A stretch of 64,000 nucleotides of DNA from Thermococcus sp. (GTDB taxonomy: Archaea; Methanobacteriota_B; Thermococci; Thermococcales; Thermococcaceae): NCBI RefSeq assembly GCF_017656495.1, contig NZ_JACDNS010000001.1:124001-188000 (forward strand). Reading direction: 5' to 3'. The notes under the pieces are model-generated. The model was not told where the DNA came from, searched no databases, and saw nothing but the letters and a program-made list of their open reading frames with translations. A program made the position numbers and the translations under genes. This document shows, piece after piece, positions 9,285 through 18,814 of the stretch. Each line of letters begins with the position of its first letter. The first letter of the stretch is position 1.

Positions 9285-9304
9285 TGGCTAGCTTTTCCTA
9301 GCCA
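9285..9304. promoter_or_regulatory. perfect inverted repeat abutting the aro-operon BRE
   Basis: TGGCTAG-CTTTTC-CTAGCCA has 7-bp perfect arms and a 6-bp spacer. It ends where the BRE of the aro promoter begins. This is where an archaeal activator that recruits TFB/TBP, or a repressor blocking them, would bind. The obvious candidate ligand is the winged-helix protein encoded just downstream. Confidence 0.55.
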
Positions 9305-9316
9305 AAAATTTAAATA
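9302..9316 (+). promoter_or_regulatory. BRE/TATA of the aromatic biosynthesis operon
   Basis: The BRE-like purine run after the dyad leads into TTTAAATA (9309-9316), predicting initiation near 9339. Two GGTGAT ribosome-site copies follow at 9339-9344 and 9345-9350. The first coding ORF therefore has a leader of only about 24 nt. Confidence 0.6.
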
Positions 9317-9362
9317 CTAAGAGTTAATCTTCAAAGTCGGTGATGGTGATGCCCCGCCAATA

Positions 9363-9668
9363 TTGATAGCTCAAAACATAGAAATTAAACGAGATGAGTT
9401 GATTGTATTTAGAAAGCTCTTTTTAAGGGCTTTGAATGAAAATCAGCTTCTGATTCTAAGAAGCATAAATGGGAAGCACCACTCTCTAAATGCTCTTTTA
9501 GAAGAACTAAGCAGAGAAACCAAGAAACCAATCTCAACATTAAAACTTAATGCCAAGATTCTGAAAGATCTTGGCTTAATCGACTACGGCAAAAAGGACA
9601 ATCCAAAGCCCGTTGAATTGACAAAGCATGGAAAACTCGTTCTAAAAATTCTTGGGGTGGTAGAATGA
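9363..9668 (+). CDS. winged-helix transcription regulator heading the aromatic cluster
   Basis: 101 residues with a predicted winged helix-turn-helix: helices near residues 26-60, a recognition helix around STLKLNAKILKDLG, then a wing GKKDNPKPVELTKHG. From memory, a small wHTH protein in the same position in Thermococcus kodakarensis (TK0271, Tar) activates the aromatic genes, so an orthologous role is likely. Start TTG 9363 lies 12 nt after the second GGTGAT, a rather long spacing. No better start is visible. It overlaps the next gene by 4 nt (ATGA), so it is co-transcribed with its presumed targets. Confidence 0.75.
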   Translation: MIAQNIEIKRDELIVFRKLFLRALNENQLLILRSINGKHHSLNALLEELSRETKKPISTLKLNAKILKDLGLIDYGKKDNPKPVELTKHGKLVLKILGVVE

Positions 9669-10330
9669 GTGAAAGCTTAGTTCACTCGGCCTTAAGTGAC
9701 AAGCTCAAAGAAATGCTCTCGGAAGTGAACAACTTCCACCTCAACTCCTCTATAACGTGCCTTGAGATTTTAAAGGCAGTGATAGCAAAGAAAAGAGAAA
9801 ATGACGTAGTAATCCTAAGTAAAGGACACTCAGCGCCAGCATTTTACGTAATCCTCTCAGAGATCGGACTTTTAAGTGAAGATGAGCTGAAAAGCTTTGC
9901 CAATTTAGATGGACTGCCAAGTCACGTTATCAGGGGTTTGCCCTTCATTGAGATCTCAAGCGGTTCATTGGGACAGGGATTGTCAGTTGCCAACGGAATA
10001 GCACTAGCCTCAAAGCTTGAAGGAGAAGAAAAGAACATTTATGTAATTTTAGGGGATGGAGAATTGGATGAGGGCCAAATTTGGGAAGCAGCAATGACTT
10101 CTTCGCATTACAAGCTTGACAATGTCATAGCCATTGTTGATAGGAACTTCAACCAATTAACAGGGAAAACAGAGGAGATCATGTCAAAAGAACCCTTAGG
10201 GGAGAAATGGAAATCCTTTGGCTGGGAAGTGTTTGAGGTTGAAAACAAAGCCGAGAAAATCCTCGAGTTGCTCTTTGAGCTAGACAAAGTAAAGGGAAAG
10301 CCGAAAGTGATAATAGCAAAGTGGGAGTGA
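9665..10330 (+). CDS. transketolase, N-terminal subunit
   Basis: 221 residues with the thiamine-diphosphate half of transketolase: SKGHSAPAFY, then the TPP-binding GDGELDEGQIWEAA (about residues 126-139) with the Asn in IVDRNFNQLTG. In archaea transketolase is split in two genes and pairs with the next ORF. The enzyme rearranges sugar phosphates and its presence at the head of the cluster suggests supply of erythrose-4-phosphate to DAHP synthase. Its start overlaps the regulator stop. Confidence 0.92.
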   Translation: MSESLVHSALSDKLKEMLSEVNNFHLNSSITCLEILKAVIAKKRENDVVILSKGHSAPAFYVILSEIGLLSEDELKSFANLDGLPSHVIRGLPFIEISSGSLGQGLSVANGIALASKLEGEEKNIYVILGDGELDEGQIWEAAMTSSHYKLDNVIAIVDRNFNQLTGKTEEIMSKEPLGEKWKSFGWEVFEVENKAEKILELLFELDKVKGKPKVIIAKWE

Positions 10331-10336
10331 AAAGTT

Positions 10337-11266
10337 ATGGGTAAAATCATCGAAAGCTTTAGAGAAGCCTTTGGAAGAGCTTTAGTTGAGATAGGAAAGG
10401 AGAACGAAAACGTTGTAGTCCTAGATGCAGATGTAAAGGGTTCAACGAAAACGATTTACTTTGAAAAAGCTTTCCCCAATAGATTCTTCCAGATCGGCAT
10501 AAGCGAGCAGGATTTAATTTCAACAGCCGCAGGCTTTGCGATAGCAGGCAAAATTCCAGTAGCTTCTGCTTTTGCCGCTTTTATGATGAGGGCTTGGGAA
10601 CAGATAAGAAATACAGTGGCGAGGGATAACTTAAACGTCAAAATTGTTACAACCCATTCGGGTTTTTCTGATTTCATGGATGGCTCATCGCATCAATGCT
10701 TAGAGGACATAGCCTTGATGAGGGTTTTGCCAAATATGAAAGTCCTTGTGCCAGCAGATGCTTATGCAACCAAAGTTCTCCTTAAGCAGATAGTTGAAAG
10801 CGAAGGACCCTTTTACATGCGTTTGGGAAGAGATTACACGATAAAGGTTTACGATGAAGAAGAGCTCAAAATTGGGAAGGCAGAAATCTTGAGGGAAGGA
10901 GAGGATGTTTTTTTGATTGCCTGTGGATTCATGGTTCCAGTGGCTTTAGAAGTCGCTGAAAAGCTTAACGATCTGAGCGTTGGAGTAGCAGATTTTCACA
11001 CGATAAAGCCCCTTGATGGCGACATCTTGCTCAAAATAGCTAAAAAAGCCAACTTAATAGTCACCCTAGAAGAGCACAGCATTTTTGGAGGACTTGGAGG
11101 AGCTGTAGCAGAAGTTTTGAGCGAAAAGATGCCAAGGATGATCATTAGAATTGGAACAAGGGAGTTTGGCAAAAGCTCGAGGGACTACTTAGCGTTATTG
11201 GATTTCTACGGCCTAAGTGCGGAAAAAGTTGCAAAGAGAATAGTTGAGGCAGTTAAGGGCTTGTAA
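10337..11266 (+). CDS. transketolase, C-terminal subunit
   Basis: 309 residues holding the pyrimidine-binding and C-terminal domains of split transketolase: [32 protein letters not shown] with the conserved Glu, the aromatic-rich [13 protein letters not shown], and a C-terminal [21 protein letters not shown]. It works with the 221-residue subunit 6 nt upstream and lies directly before DAHP synthase. Confidence 0.92.
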   Translation: MGKIIESFREAFGRALVEIGKENENVVVLDADVKGSTKTIYFEKAFPNRFFQIGISEQDLISTAAGFAIAGKIPVASAFAAFMMRAWEQIRNTVARDNLNVKIVTTHSGFSDFMDGSSHQCLEDIALMRVLPNMKVLVPADAYATKVLLKQIVESEGPFYMRLGRDYTIKVYDEEELKIGKAEILREGEDVFLIACGFMVPVALEVAEKLNDLSVGVADFHTIKPLDGDILLKIAKKANLIVTLEEHSIFGGLGGAVAEVLSEKMPRMIIRIGTREFGKSSRDYLALLDFYGLSAEKVAKRIVEAVKGL

Positions 11267-11285
11267 AATGCCGGGAGGTGATTTT

Positions 11286-12062
11286 ATGTTTAAATTCAGC
11301 AAAGAATACAAAGCTAAGACCGTTGTCAAGGTTAATGGGGTCAAATTTGGAGAAGGATTTACCATAATCGCTGGACCGTGTTCCGTCGAATCGGAAGAGC
11401 AGATAATGAAAACTGCAGAATTTTTAAGCGAGCTTGGGGTTAAAGTCCTAAGAGGAGGGGCGTTTAAACCCAGAACTTCTCCCTACTCCTTCCAAGGGCA
11501 TGGGGAAGAGGCTTTGAAGTGGCTCAAAAAAGCTGGAGAAGAGTTTGGCTTAGTTACGGTCAGCGAAGTTATGGATACAAGAAAAGTTGAACTCGTGTCT
11601 AAATACGTTGATATCCTGCAAATCGGGACAAGAAATGCTCAAAACTTTGACCTTCTGAAAGAGGTCGGCAGAATAGATAAGCCAGTCATTTTAAAGAGAG
11701 GCTTTGCCAATACGATTCAAGAATGGCTCTATTCGGCGGAATATATCTTAGCTGAGGGAAATGAAAACGTTATTCTCTGCGAGAGGGGCATTAGGACATT
11801 TGAAACATCAACGCGCTTTACCCTCGACATCTCAGCGGTTCCAGTCGTTAAAGAGCTGTCTCATCTTCCAATAATAGTTGACCCCTCCCACGCCGCTGGA
11901 AAGAGGAGCTTAGTTAAACCCCTAGCCAAAGCGGCGTTTGCCGTCGGAGCGGACGGAATTATGGTTGAGGTTCATCCAGAGCCAGAGAAGGCACTATCAG
12001 ATTCAAAGCAACAACTGAACTTCGATGAGTTCAAAGAACTCTTGGAGGACTTGAGAAAATGA
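11286..12062 (+). CDS. aroF: DAHP synthase (type I-beta, KDO8PS-like)
   Basis: Condenses phosphoenolpyruvate and erythrose-4-phosphate, the first step of the shikimate pathway. Family motifs are [10 protein letters not shown] near residues 28-37, [17 protein letters not shown], and the metal/substrate sites ILKRGF and [11 protein letters not shown]. The chosen ATG 11286 has GGAGGTGAT 4 nt upstream. The frame is open further 5' but without a ribosome site. 258 aa fits the short archaeal form without an ACT or chorismate-mutase extension, so feedback control would be transcriptional or absent. Confidence 0.94.
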   Translation: MFKFSKEYKAKTVVKVNGVKFGEGFTIIAGPCSVESEEQIMKTAEFLSELGVKVLRGGAFKPRTSPYSFQGHGEEALKWLKKAGEEFGLVTVSEVMDTRKVELVSKYVDILQIGTRNAQNFDLLKEVGRIDKPVILKRGFANTIQEWLYSAEYILAEGNENVILCERGIRTFETSTRFTLDISAVPVVKELSHLPIIVDPSHAAGKRSLVKPLAKAAFAVGADGIMVEVHPEPEKALSDSKQQLNFDEFKELLEDLRK

Positions 12063-13057
12063 GGATTATAATCGAGAAAGGCAGCATTAAAAAGCTAAAA
12101 AGCATTGTCGATGAGCTTTCTCCCTACAAAACTGTCGTAATAACCAACACAACTCTCGAAAAACTTTGGTTAGATGAGATTTTAGAGCAAATAAGTACTA
12201 TTCCAATCGTTATTCCCGATGGAGAGAAGTTCAAAAGCCTTGACACGGCTCAGCAGATATGGAAAGAGCTAATTGAGATTGGTTTCACAAGGAAATCATT
12301 GATAATTGGGCTTGGTGGTGGGGTTATAACAGATTTAGCTGCTTTTGTTGCCTCCACTTTTATGAGGGGAACCTATTTGGGCTTAATTCCAACGACACTT
12401 TTAGCTCAAGTTGATGCTGCTATAGGGGGGAAGACAGGAGTAAATTTTGAAGGTAAGAATATTATTGGAACTTTTTACTTGCCCAACTTTGTTCTAATTG
12501 ATCCAGAAACCCTAAAAACGCTCCCCGAGGTTGAAATATTGAATGGCTTTGGCGAGGTCGTTAAGTATGGGATTCTTGATTTGAGAGTTTACAAGAAGCT
12601 CAAATCTTTCAGGGAAATCAATGACGAGCTAATTAGAGAATGCGTAAATGTAAAGCTCAGAATCGTTGAAGAAGACTTAAGGGAGAGCGGGAAGAGGAGG
12701 ATTTTAAATTTAGGTCACACCGTTGGGCATGCAATAGAGAGAGTTTCAAATTACAAGGTAAAGCATGGCTTTGCCGTTGCTATCGGCTTGATGGTAAGCG
12801 CACTAATAGCGGAAAAGATCAACGGTTTCGATTCTGGAAAAGTCGAGGAGTTATTAGATAGGTTCGGCCTCCCAAAGAGGTACAACTTTGAACCAAAAGA
12901 GCTTTTGAAAGCAATGAAAATAGATAAAAAAGCTTGGTATGGGAGATTAGTTTTCATACTTCCGGAGGAGATTGGAAAAGTTGCCATAAGGGAAGTTGAC
13001 GAAAAAGTAGTTTTAGCTGTTCTCGAGGCGATGAGAGATGATAGCAGGGACAATTAG
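12059..13057 (+). CDS. aroB: 3-dehydroquinate synthase
   Basis: Cyclises DAHP to 3-dehydroquinate with NAD+ and a divalent metal. Visible are the NAD loop [21 protein letters not shown], the substrate/metal region [21 protein letters not shown], and the metal-binding His in [11 protein letters not shown]. This is the classic AroB, not the AroB' of methanogens. 332 aa. It overlaps aroF by 4 nt and aroD by 20 nt. Confidence 0.94.
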   Translation: MRIIIEKGSIKKLKSIVDELSPYKTVVITNTTLEKLWLDEILEQISTIPIVIPDGEKFKSLDTAQQIWKELIEIGFTRKSLIIGLGGGVITDLAAFVASTFMRGTYLGLIPTTLLAQVDAAIGGKTGVNFEGKNIIGTFYLPNFVLIDPETLKTLPEVEILNGFGEVVKYGILDLRVYKKLKSFREINDELIRECVNVKLRIVEEDLRESGKRRILNLGHTVGHAIERVSNYKVKHGFAVAIGLMVSALIAEKINGFDSGKVEELLDRFGLPKRYNFEPKELLKAMKIDKKAWYGRLVFILPEEIGKVAIREVDEKVVLAVLEAMRDDSRDN

Positions 13058-13688
13058 AGCAAAAAGCATTGATGAGGTTATAAAAATAATTGAAAGGGAG
13101 GAAGCTGATCTCTATGAGCTTAGAGTTGATGCCATGGAAAACTTTGAGGGAATTGAAAAGCTGAAGCCCTTTGCTGGGAAGCTGATAATCACGGTTCGTT
13201 CCAAGGAAGAGGGGGGATTTAGAGAGATTAGCGATGAAGAGAGACTAAAACTCTTCGAAGAGTTCATGAAGGTTAAACCAGCGTTCGTTGATGTTGAGTT
13301 CAAATCAAAGATCACAAAGAATGTCATTGAGCTGGCGAGGGAGAGGGGGGTTGGGGTTATTGTTTCATATCACGAGTTTGGGAAAACGCCGAGCTTTGAA
13401 GAACTCAAAGCACTCTTGGAGGAAATGAAAAAACTCAAAGCTGACGTCATAAAAATAGTAACCTTGGCTAAGCATTACCTCGACAACGTGAGGATTGTAA
13501 GACTCTATGAATACGAAAAAAATCTCATCGCCTTTTGCATGGGTGAAAAAGGGGGAATATCAAGAGCTTTTAGCTTGATTTTAAGTCCATTTACTTACGC
13601 TTCTCTGGGCGAAGCAGTTGCACCTGGACAGCTGAGCGTTGAAGATATGAAGTTGCTCTTGGCTCTCATTGGTGGTAGAAATGATTAA
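13038..13688 (+). CDS. aroD: 3-dehydroquinate dehydratase, type I
   Basis: Dehydrates 3-dehydroquinate through a Schiff base. The 216-residue TIM barrel starts [13 protein letters not shown], with the catalytic His in IVSYHEFGKTP and the Schiff-base lysine in ADVIKIVTLAK. The ATG at 13038 lies within the aroB 3' end, and the stop overlaps the aroE start by 8 nt. Confidence 0.93.
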   Translation: MIAGTIRAKSIDEVIKIIEREEADLYELRVDAMENFEGIEKLKPFAGKLIITVRSKEEGGFREISDEERLKLFEEFMKVKPAFVDVEFKSKITKNVIELARERGVGVIVSYHEFGKTPSFEELKALLEEMKKLKADVIKIVTLAKHYLDNVRIVRLYEYEKNLIAFCMGEKGGISRAFSLILSPFTYASLGEAVAPGQLSVEDMKLLLALIGGRND

Positions 13689-14508
13689 CGCCAAAACGAA
13701 GCTCTATGGATTAATTGGGAAGCCTGTTGAACACTCGCTAAGTCCAGCAATTCACAATGCTCTATTCAAAAAATACAACATTAACGCAGTTTATTTAGCC
13801 TTTGAAGTTAATGATTTAGATTCAGCGGTTAAAGGGGTTAGAGCTCTTGGGATTTCTGGATTAAACGTTACGATGCCTCACAAGGAGCAAATTTTGGAGT
13901 TTTTAGATGGGCTTTCCGAAGAAGCAAAAGCGATTGGAAGCGTGAATACAATAGTAAACAGAGAAGGGAAACTCATTGGGTACAACACTGATGGCATTGG
14001 CGCGTTAAAAGCTCTAAAGCGCTTTACGGAAGTTGAGAACAAAAACATCTTAGTTTTAGGGGCTGGAGGTGCCGGGAAGGCAATAGCCTACACTCTCTCT
14101 AGGTTAGCCAAAGTTGTCGTGCTTAACAGAACTGAGAGAAAAGCAAAAGAGCTTGAAAAATTTGGTGTCAAAGGGGAGAAGCTGAGCAAAGAGAGTTTAG
14201 AGCATTACTTAAGCTGGGCTGATATTGTTATAAATGCCACATCCCTTGGCATGAACGAAGATAAGAGTCCAATTCCAAAGAAGCTTTTGAGAGAAAATTT
14301 GGTTGTTTTTGATATCGTTTACTTTCCCTTGGAAACCAAGCTCTTAAGGGAAGCCAGAGAAGTTGGCTGTTTGACTATTGACGGCTTGTGGATGCTAATC
14401 TACCAAGGAGCGGAGAGCTTTAAGCTGTGGACTGGAGTCAAGCCAGATGTTGAGTTCATGCGTAAAGTTGCCTTGGAGGCACTTAAAAGTGAAAGGCAAA
14501 GCATTTAG
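13681..14508 (+). CDS. aroE: shikimate dehydrogenase
   Basis: Reduces 3-dehydroshikimate with NADPH. Motifs are [13 protein letters not shown], the catalytic Lys in [17 protein letters not shown] and the Rossmann [14 protein letters not shown] 13681 is preferred over GTG 13669 because the family begins a few residues before the KLYGLIGKP stretch. The 3' end overlaps aroK by 20 nt. About 275 aa. Confidence 0.94.
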   Translation: MINAKTKLYGLIGKPVEHSLSPAIHNALFKKYNINAVYLAFEVNDLDSAVKGVRALGISGLNVTMPHKEQILEFLDGLSEEAKAIGSVNTIVNREGKLIGYNTDGIGALKALKRFTEVENKNILVLGAGGAGKAIAYTLSRLAKVVVLNRTERKAKELEKFGVKGEKLSKESLEHYLSWADIVINATSLGMNEDKSPIPKKLLRENLVVFDIVYFPLETKLLREAREVGCLTIDGLWMLIYQGAESFKLWTGVKPDVEFMRKVALEALKSERQSI

Positions 14509-15304
14509 CGCGGTAACGGTAATCAATGCCTTTGCCACTGGAAAGGGAGGAGCAATTGGAATAGGTTTGAAGGTTAGTGTTAGGGTTAAGCTAACTGATG
14601 AAGGAGTTAGTGGTGAAATCTTCGTTAGAGGGGAAAAGTTTGAGGATTTTTCGTTAGTTAAAGCAGTTTTGGAGACAATTAAAGATAAATTCGGCTTAGA
14701 TTTTGGCGTTAAAGTTAAGATAGATTCGGAGATTCCAGTTGGAAAAGGCTTGAAGAGCAGTTCTGCAGTGGCAAATGCTCTAACAGATGCAATCTTAAAA
14801 GAGCTTAAAATTGAGTTGCCTGATATTGAAGTTGTTAGGCTCGGCGTTGAGGCATCGAAAAGAGCTGGTGTAACTTTAACGGGAGCATTTGATGATGCTT
14901 ATGCCTCCTACTTTGGCGGTTTGTGTTTGACAGACAACCTGAAGCTTGAGCTCTTGAAGAGAGAGGAAGTGGAAAAACTACCCGTTGTTTTGCTAATCCC
15001 CAAAGAAACCCTCCTGACGTCAAATCTGAGAGGGAGGAACTTCAAAGTCCTTGCTCCATATGTTGAGGAAGCCTTTAAGTTGGCATTAAGAGGAGAGTGG
15101 AAAAAAGCTTTGGTTTTGAACGGGCTGATATATGGGTCTTTCTTAGGGTACAACCTCGAACCCATTACTAAAGCCCTAGGAGCTGAAGCAGTTGCCGGAC
15201 TTTCTGGAAAAGGTCCTGCAATGTTTGCAATAGCTGAAGAACCCGAAAAAATTGTAGAAACTTGGAGAGACTATGGGGAAGTTTTGACAACAAGGCTGAG
15301 GTGA
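14489..15304 (+). CDS. shikimate kinase, archaeal GHMP type
   Basis: Phosphorylates shikimate, but belongs to the GHMP superfamily, unrelated to bacterial AroK. The ATP loop [15 protein letters not shown] is near residues 82-96, with the C-terminal [16 protein letters not shown] 14489 is chosen because GGAGG lies 9 nt upstream (14475-14479). The longer frame from 14447 has no such site. About 271 aa. It lies between aroE and aroA in pathway order. Confidence 0.92.
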   Translation: MKGKAFSAVTVINAFATGKGGAIGIGLKVSVRVKLTDEGVSGEIFVRGEKFEDFSLVKAVLETIKDKFGLDFGVKVKIDSEIPVGKGLKSSSAVANALTDAILKELKIELPDIEVVRLGVEASKRAGVTLTGAFDDAYASYFGGLCLTDNLKLELLKREEVEKLPVVLLIPKETLLTSNLRGRNFKVLAPYVEEAFKLALRGEWKKALVLNGLIYGSFLGYNLEPITKALGAEAVAGLSGKGPAMFAIAEEPEKIVETWRDYGEVLTTRLR

Positions 15305-15308
15305 GCTG

Positions 15309-16520
15309 ATGATAGAAATCACTCCGATAAAAACTTTAGATGGAAAAATTAGGGCTCCTCCCTCAAAGAGCTACACGCATAGAGCACTATTTTTGGGATT
15401 ACTTTCTGAAGGGAAAACAAAAATAGAGAATCCGCTAATCTGCACCGATACACTTGCAACGCTGAACGCTGTGAGAGCATTTGGAGCCAAAGCAGATTGG
15501 AACTTTGTCGAAAGTTCTGGAGAAGTTAAACCCGCTAAAATTAACGCTTTTGAATCAGGAACAACCGCAAGGTTAGCCATAGGAATTAGTGCCTTAGCAA
15601 ATGGAGAAAGCATGATAGATGGAAAAGAATCTTTAAGGAAACGTCCTATGGAGCCCCTGCTCAAAGCTTTGAATGATTTAGGCGTAAAAACTCAATCAAA
15701 TGGATTTTTGCCAGTGCGAGTTTTTGGTGGGGAGATAAAGAAGGATTATGTGAGAGTTGATGGAAGCATTTCATCACAGTTCATCACTGCCCTGCTTCTC
15801 TTGGGAACTAAAGTTGGGTTAAGCGTGGAAGTGCTAAACCCAGTTTCAAAGCCCTACCTTGAGATAACGCTTAGAACGCTAAAGTGGGCTAATGTTAAGG
15901 TTGAAAGAGATGGTGGCATTTTCCATGTTCACCAAGGTATAAAAGCTGAGCACTTCTCAATTCCCGGTGATTACTCCTCAGCTTCATTCTTTTTAGTGGC
16001 CGGGGCAATATTCGGTAAAGTTAGAGTCGAAGGATTGGATAAAGATGATGTTCAAGCTGATAAAGTGATAGTTGAGCTCTTGAGGGAGTTTGGAGCTAAC
16101 GTAAAAGTTGGCAAAGATTACGTTGAAGTTGAGAGGGACGAATTAGTGGGTCAAGAAGTTGACTGCAGGGACTTTCCCGACCTCTTCCCAATTTTAGCTG
16201 TTTTAGGAGTTTACTCGGAAGGAAGAACGGTTTTGAGGGCAAAGCATTTGCGCTACAAAGAAAGCGACAGGATAAAGGCTATGGCTTTGAATTTGGCAAA
16301 GATGGGTGCAAAAGTAAAAGAGCTCGATGACGGTCTAATAATAAGCAAGAGCGAGCTTAGAGGCACTGTATTGGATCCGCAAAATGACCACAGGATTGCG
16401 ATGGCATTAACAATTGCCGCTTTAGGCGCAAAAGGAAAAAGCTTCATCTTAAACGAAAGATGCGTCGAAAAGTCTTATCCGAACTTCTTCGAAGATTTGA
16501 GGAGGTTGACTAACCAATGA
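15309..16520 (+). CDS. aroA: EPSP synthase
   Basis: 3-phosphoshikimate 1-carboxyvinyltransferase. Both half-barrels are present: N-terminal APPSKSYTHRALF, the GTTARLAIG loop, SISSQFITAL, and C-terminal LRYKESDRIKAMA and NDHRIAMAL. 403 aa. It starts 4 nt after aroK and overlaps aroC by 4 nt. Confidence 0.95.
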   Translation: MIEITPIKTLDGKIRAPPSKSYTHRALFLGLLSEGKTKIENPLICTDTLATLNAVRAFGAKADWNFVESSGEVKPAKINAFESGTTARLAIGISALANGESMIDGKESLRKRPMEPLLKALNDLGVKTQSNGFLPVRVFGGEIKKDYVRVDGSISSQFITALLLLGTKVGLSVEVLNPVSKPYLEITLRTLKWANVKVERDGGIFHVHQGIKAEHFSIPGDYSSASFFLVAGAIFGKVRVEGLDKDDVQADKVIVELLREFGANVKVGKDYVEVERDELVGQEVDCRDFPDLFPILAVLGVYSEGRTVLRAKHLRYKESDRIKAMALNLAKMGAKVKELDDGLIISKSELRGTVLDPQNDHRIAMALTIAALGAKGKSFILNERCVEKSYPNFFEDLRRLTNQ

Positions 16521-17599
16521 TGGGAAAAATGCTTAGATTTTCGCTCTTCGGCGAGAGCCATGGAAGAGTCGTTGGAGTTCTAATTGAGGGAGTTCCACCG
16601 GGGATTAAAGTTAACATGAAAAAGATGGAGGCTGAGCTTGAGAGGAGAAAGGGTATTAGGAGATTTTCAACTAAAAGAAGAGAGAGCGACGAGCCAATAA
16701 TCCTCTCGGGGATCTTCAACGGTTTTACGACTGGTTCTCCTATAGCTGTAATCATTGAGAACAAAGATGTTGATTCATCCTATTATGAGGAAATAAAAAA
16801 CACCCCAAGGCCTGGACACAGTGATTACACCGCTAAGATTAAGTATTTTGGATTCAACGATTACAGGGGTGGTGGATTTTTCTCTGGCAGGTTGACGGTT
16901 GGAATAGTAATAGCTGGCTACTTTGCGAAGGAGATTTTAGCAAAAGCTGGAATAGAAGTGAAAGCCTACATAAAATCCATTGGAAAGGTAAAAGCGAAGG
17001 ATTTGAGCGTTGAAGAAATCTTTAGCTCAAAAAACAGCTTTTGCCCAGATGAAGAAGCGTTTCAAAAAATGCTCGAAGAAATGGAGAGAGCAAGGGAAGA
17101 GGGAGACAGTGTTGGTGGTGTTGTGGAAGTTATAGCCCTAAACGTTCCTCCCGGCCTTGGTGGGCCTTACGACGAAGATTTGGAAGGGGATTTAGCTAAA
17201 GCCTTCTTTGCAATTCCAGCTGTCAAAGGGGTTGAATTTGGTTTAGGCTTTAAGATAGCCGAGCTTAGGGGAAGTGAAGCAAACGATCCCTTTGTTGTCA
17301 AAGATGGGAAAGTTATGACGAAGACTAACAACTGTGGGGGGGTTTTAGGAGGAATAAGCAACGGAATGCCAATAGTTGCGAGAATTGCATTTAAACCAAC
17401 ACCCTCAATTTACAAGCCACAAAGAACGGTTGACTTGGAAAAGATGGAAGAGACTGAGATAAAGCTCAGAGGTCGCTTTGATTCCTGCATAGTGCCAAAG
17501 GCTTTGCCAGTTGTTGAAGCAATGATGGCGTTGGTTTTGGCAGACCATTTGCTGAGGTGGTTGAGTTGGAAAGGCTTCATGAGCTTAGGAAAAGGGTAG
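16517..17599 (+). CDS. aroC: chorismate synthase
   Basis: Eliminates phosphate from EPSP to give chorismate using reduced FMN. Motifs are SLFGESHGRVVGVLIEG at the N-terminus, PRPGHSDYTAKIKY, the YRGGGFFSGR loop and GKVMTKTNNCGG. 360 aa. Two adjacent ATGs (16517, 16520) are possible. Its 3' end overlaps the chorismate mutase gene by about 34-43 nt. Confidence 0.95.
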   Translation: MMGKMLRFSLFGESHGRVVGVLIEGVPPGIKVNMKKMEAELERRKGIRRFSTKRRESDEPIILSGIFNGFTTGSPIAVIIENKDVDSSYYEEIKNTPRPGHSDYTAKIKYFGFNDYRGGGFFSGRLTVGIVIAGYFAKEILAKAGIEVKAYIKSIGKVKAKDLSVEEIFSSKNSFCPDEEAFQKMLEEMERAREEGDSVGGVVEVIALNVPPGLGGPYDEDLEGDLAKAFFAIPAVKGVEFGLGFKIAELRGSEANDPFVVKDGKVMTKTNNCGGVLGGISNGMPIVARIAFKPTPSIYKPQRTVDLEKMEETEIKLRGRFDSCIVPKALPVVEAMMALVLADHLLRWLSWKGFMSLGKG

Positions 17600-17796
17600 A
17601 TGAGATTGACGAACAAATAATTAAACTCTTGGAGGAGAGGCTTAGGATTGCTAGGGAGATTGGAGAAATAAAGAGAGGGTTAAACTTACCAATAAGGGAT
17701 GAAAAAAGAGAGGAAGAAGTCCTAAGGAAAGCCGGCAAGTTTAGGGAAGTCTTTGAGAAGATAGTGGAGGTCTGTAGGGATGTTCAACGTTTATGA
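17566..17796 (+). CDS. chorismate mutase, AroQ type
   Basis: A small all-helical mutase converting chorismate to prephenate: ELRKRVDEIDEQIIKLLEER, then IAREIGEIKR and IRDEKREEEVL with the conserved Arg, Lys and Glu positions. TTG 17566 is preferred because GAGGTGG lies just upstream; GTG 17557 falls inside that site. About 76 aa. Deep overlap with aroC suggests translational coupling. Confidence 0.88.
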   Translation: MERLHELRKRVDEIDEQIIKLLEERLRIAREIGEIKRGLNLPIRDEKREEEVLRKAGKFREVFEKIVEVCRDVQRL

Positions 17797-18814
17797 ATTT
17801 TTTAACAAAATCTCTTCGCTTAACCCTAGGATAAGGCTGGATGCAGGACAGCCGGATATAAAGGTGGATGAAAGAATAATAGAAGAGGCCGTGAGCTCTT
17901 TAAAAAGAGGCGAAACGGGCTACACAAAAACCCTCGGCTTGGATGAGCTTAGGGAGAAGATAGCAGAAGTTGAGGGTGTTGAAAAAGAGAACGTAATCGT
18001 TGGCAACGGCTCAAAGATTTTAATTGCTTCACAGATTTTAAGGGCTAAGCGGATTGGCATAATTTCTCCTCACTGGCAGGCTTATGAGAGCATAGCCAGA
18101 GCATTCGGAAAAGAGGTCAAAATTTTTAAAACTTCTCTTGAAGAGGGATGGGAGCCAAAAATAAAAAGATTAAATGTTGACTTACTCATTTTAAACTATC
18201 CAAACAATCCAACGGGAAAAATTCTGCCAAGAGAAAAGCTTAAAGAAATCCTTGAGATTGCTGAGGAGGGGAATGTAAAAGTTTTAGCGGATGAAATTTA
18301 CTCTGACATAACTTTTAAACCCTTCACACCAGTGAGGGAGCTTTATGACAACGTTGTGACCATTAAAGGCTTCTCAAAGCTCTTCTCCATGACAGGATTT
18401 AGATTGGGCTATGCAATAGGACAAAGAGAGGATATTAAAGCTATGCAGAAGTTTTTAGAGGTAACAACAACTTGCGTTCCAATCTTTATCCAAAGGGCTG
18501 GAGTTAAAGCATTAGAAATTAGGGAAGGGGTCAAAAAGAGGGTTGTCAAAATCTACGAGGAGAGAGTAAAACTCGCTTCAAGAATACTAAAAGGCTTCGA
18601 ATTTTACGAGCCCGATGGGGCGTTTTACCTCTTCGTTAAAACAGGGATTGATGGGCTTAGCTTTGCCGAGAAGCTTTTAGAAAAGGGTGTTTCCGTTTTT
18701 CCGGGGATTGCTTTTGGGGATTATAGAGATTTTATCAGAATTTCGTTGGTAAGTTCAAAGCTTGAAGAAGGACTCAAAATAATTAAGGAGGTTAAGCTAT
18801 GCGCATCGGAATAA
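17780..18814 (+). CDS. class I/II aminotransferase of the aromatic cluster
   Basis: A 344-residue fold-type I PLP enzyme. Conserved parts are NYPNNPTGK, the aspartate of LADEIYSD, and the PLP lysine in KGFSKLFSMTGFRLGYAIG near residue 200. Its place between chorismate mutase and tyrA suggests transamination of prephenate or 4-hydroxyphenylpyruvate/phenylpyruvate, but the sequence alone does not fix specificity. It overlaps both neighbours by 16-17 nt. Confidence 0.85.
   Translation: MFNVYEFFNKISSLNPRIRLDAGQPDIKVDERIIEEAVSSLKRGETGYTKTLGLDELREKIAEVEGVEKENVIVGNGSKILIASQILRAKRIGIISPHWQAYESIARAFGKEVKIFKTSLEEGWEPKIKRLNVDLLILNYPNNPTGKILPREKLKEILEIAEEGNVKVLADEIYSDITFKPFTPVRELYDNVVTIKGFSKLFSMTGFRLGYAIGQREDIKAMQKFLEVTTTCVPIFIQRAGVKALEIREGVKKRVVKIYEERVKLASRILKGFEFYEPDGAFYLFVKTGIDGLSFAEKLLEKGVSVFPGIAFGDYRDFIRISLVSSKLEEGLKIIKEVKLCASE

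Noticed and set aside
11244-11285. 5' extension of DAHP synthase
   Set aside because: No ribosome site for it, whereas GGAGGTGAT directly precedes ATG 11286 and the family starts there.
14447-14488. 5' extension of shikimate kinase inside aroE
   Set aside because: GGAGG is correctly spaced only for GTG 14489, and the extra 14 residues have no family resemblance.
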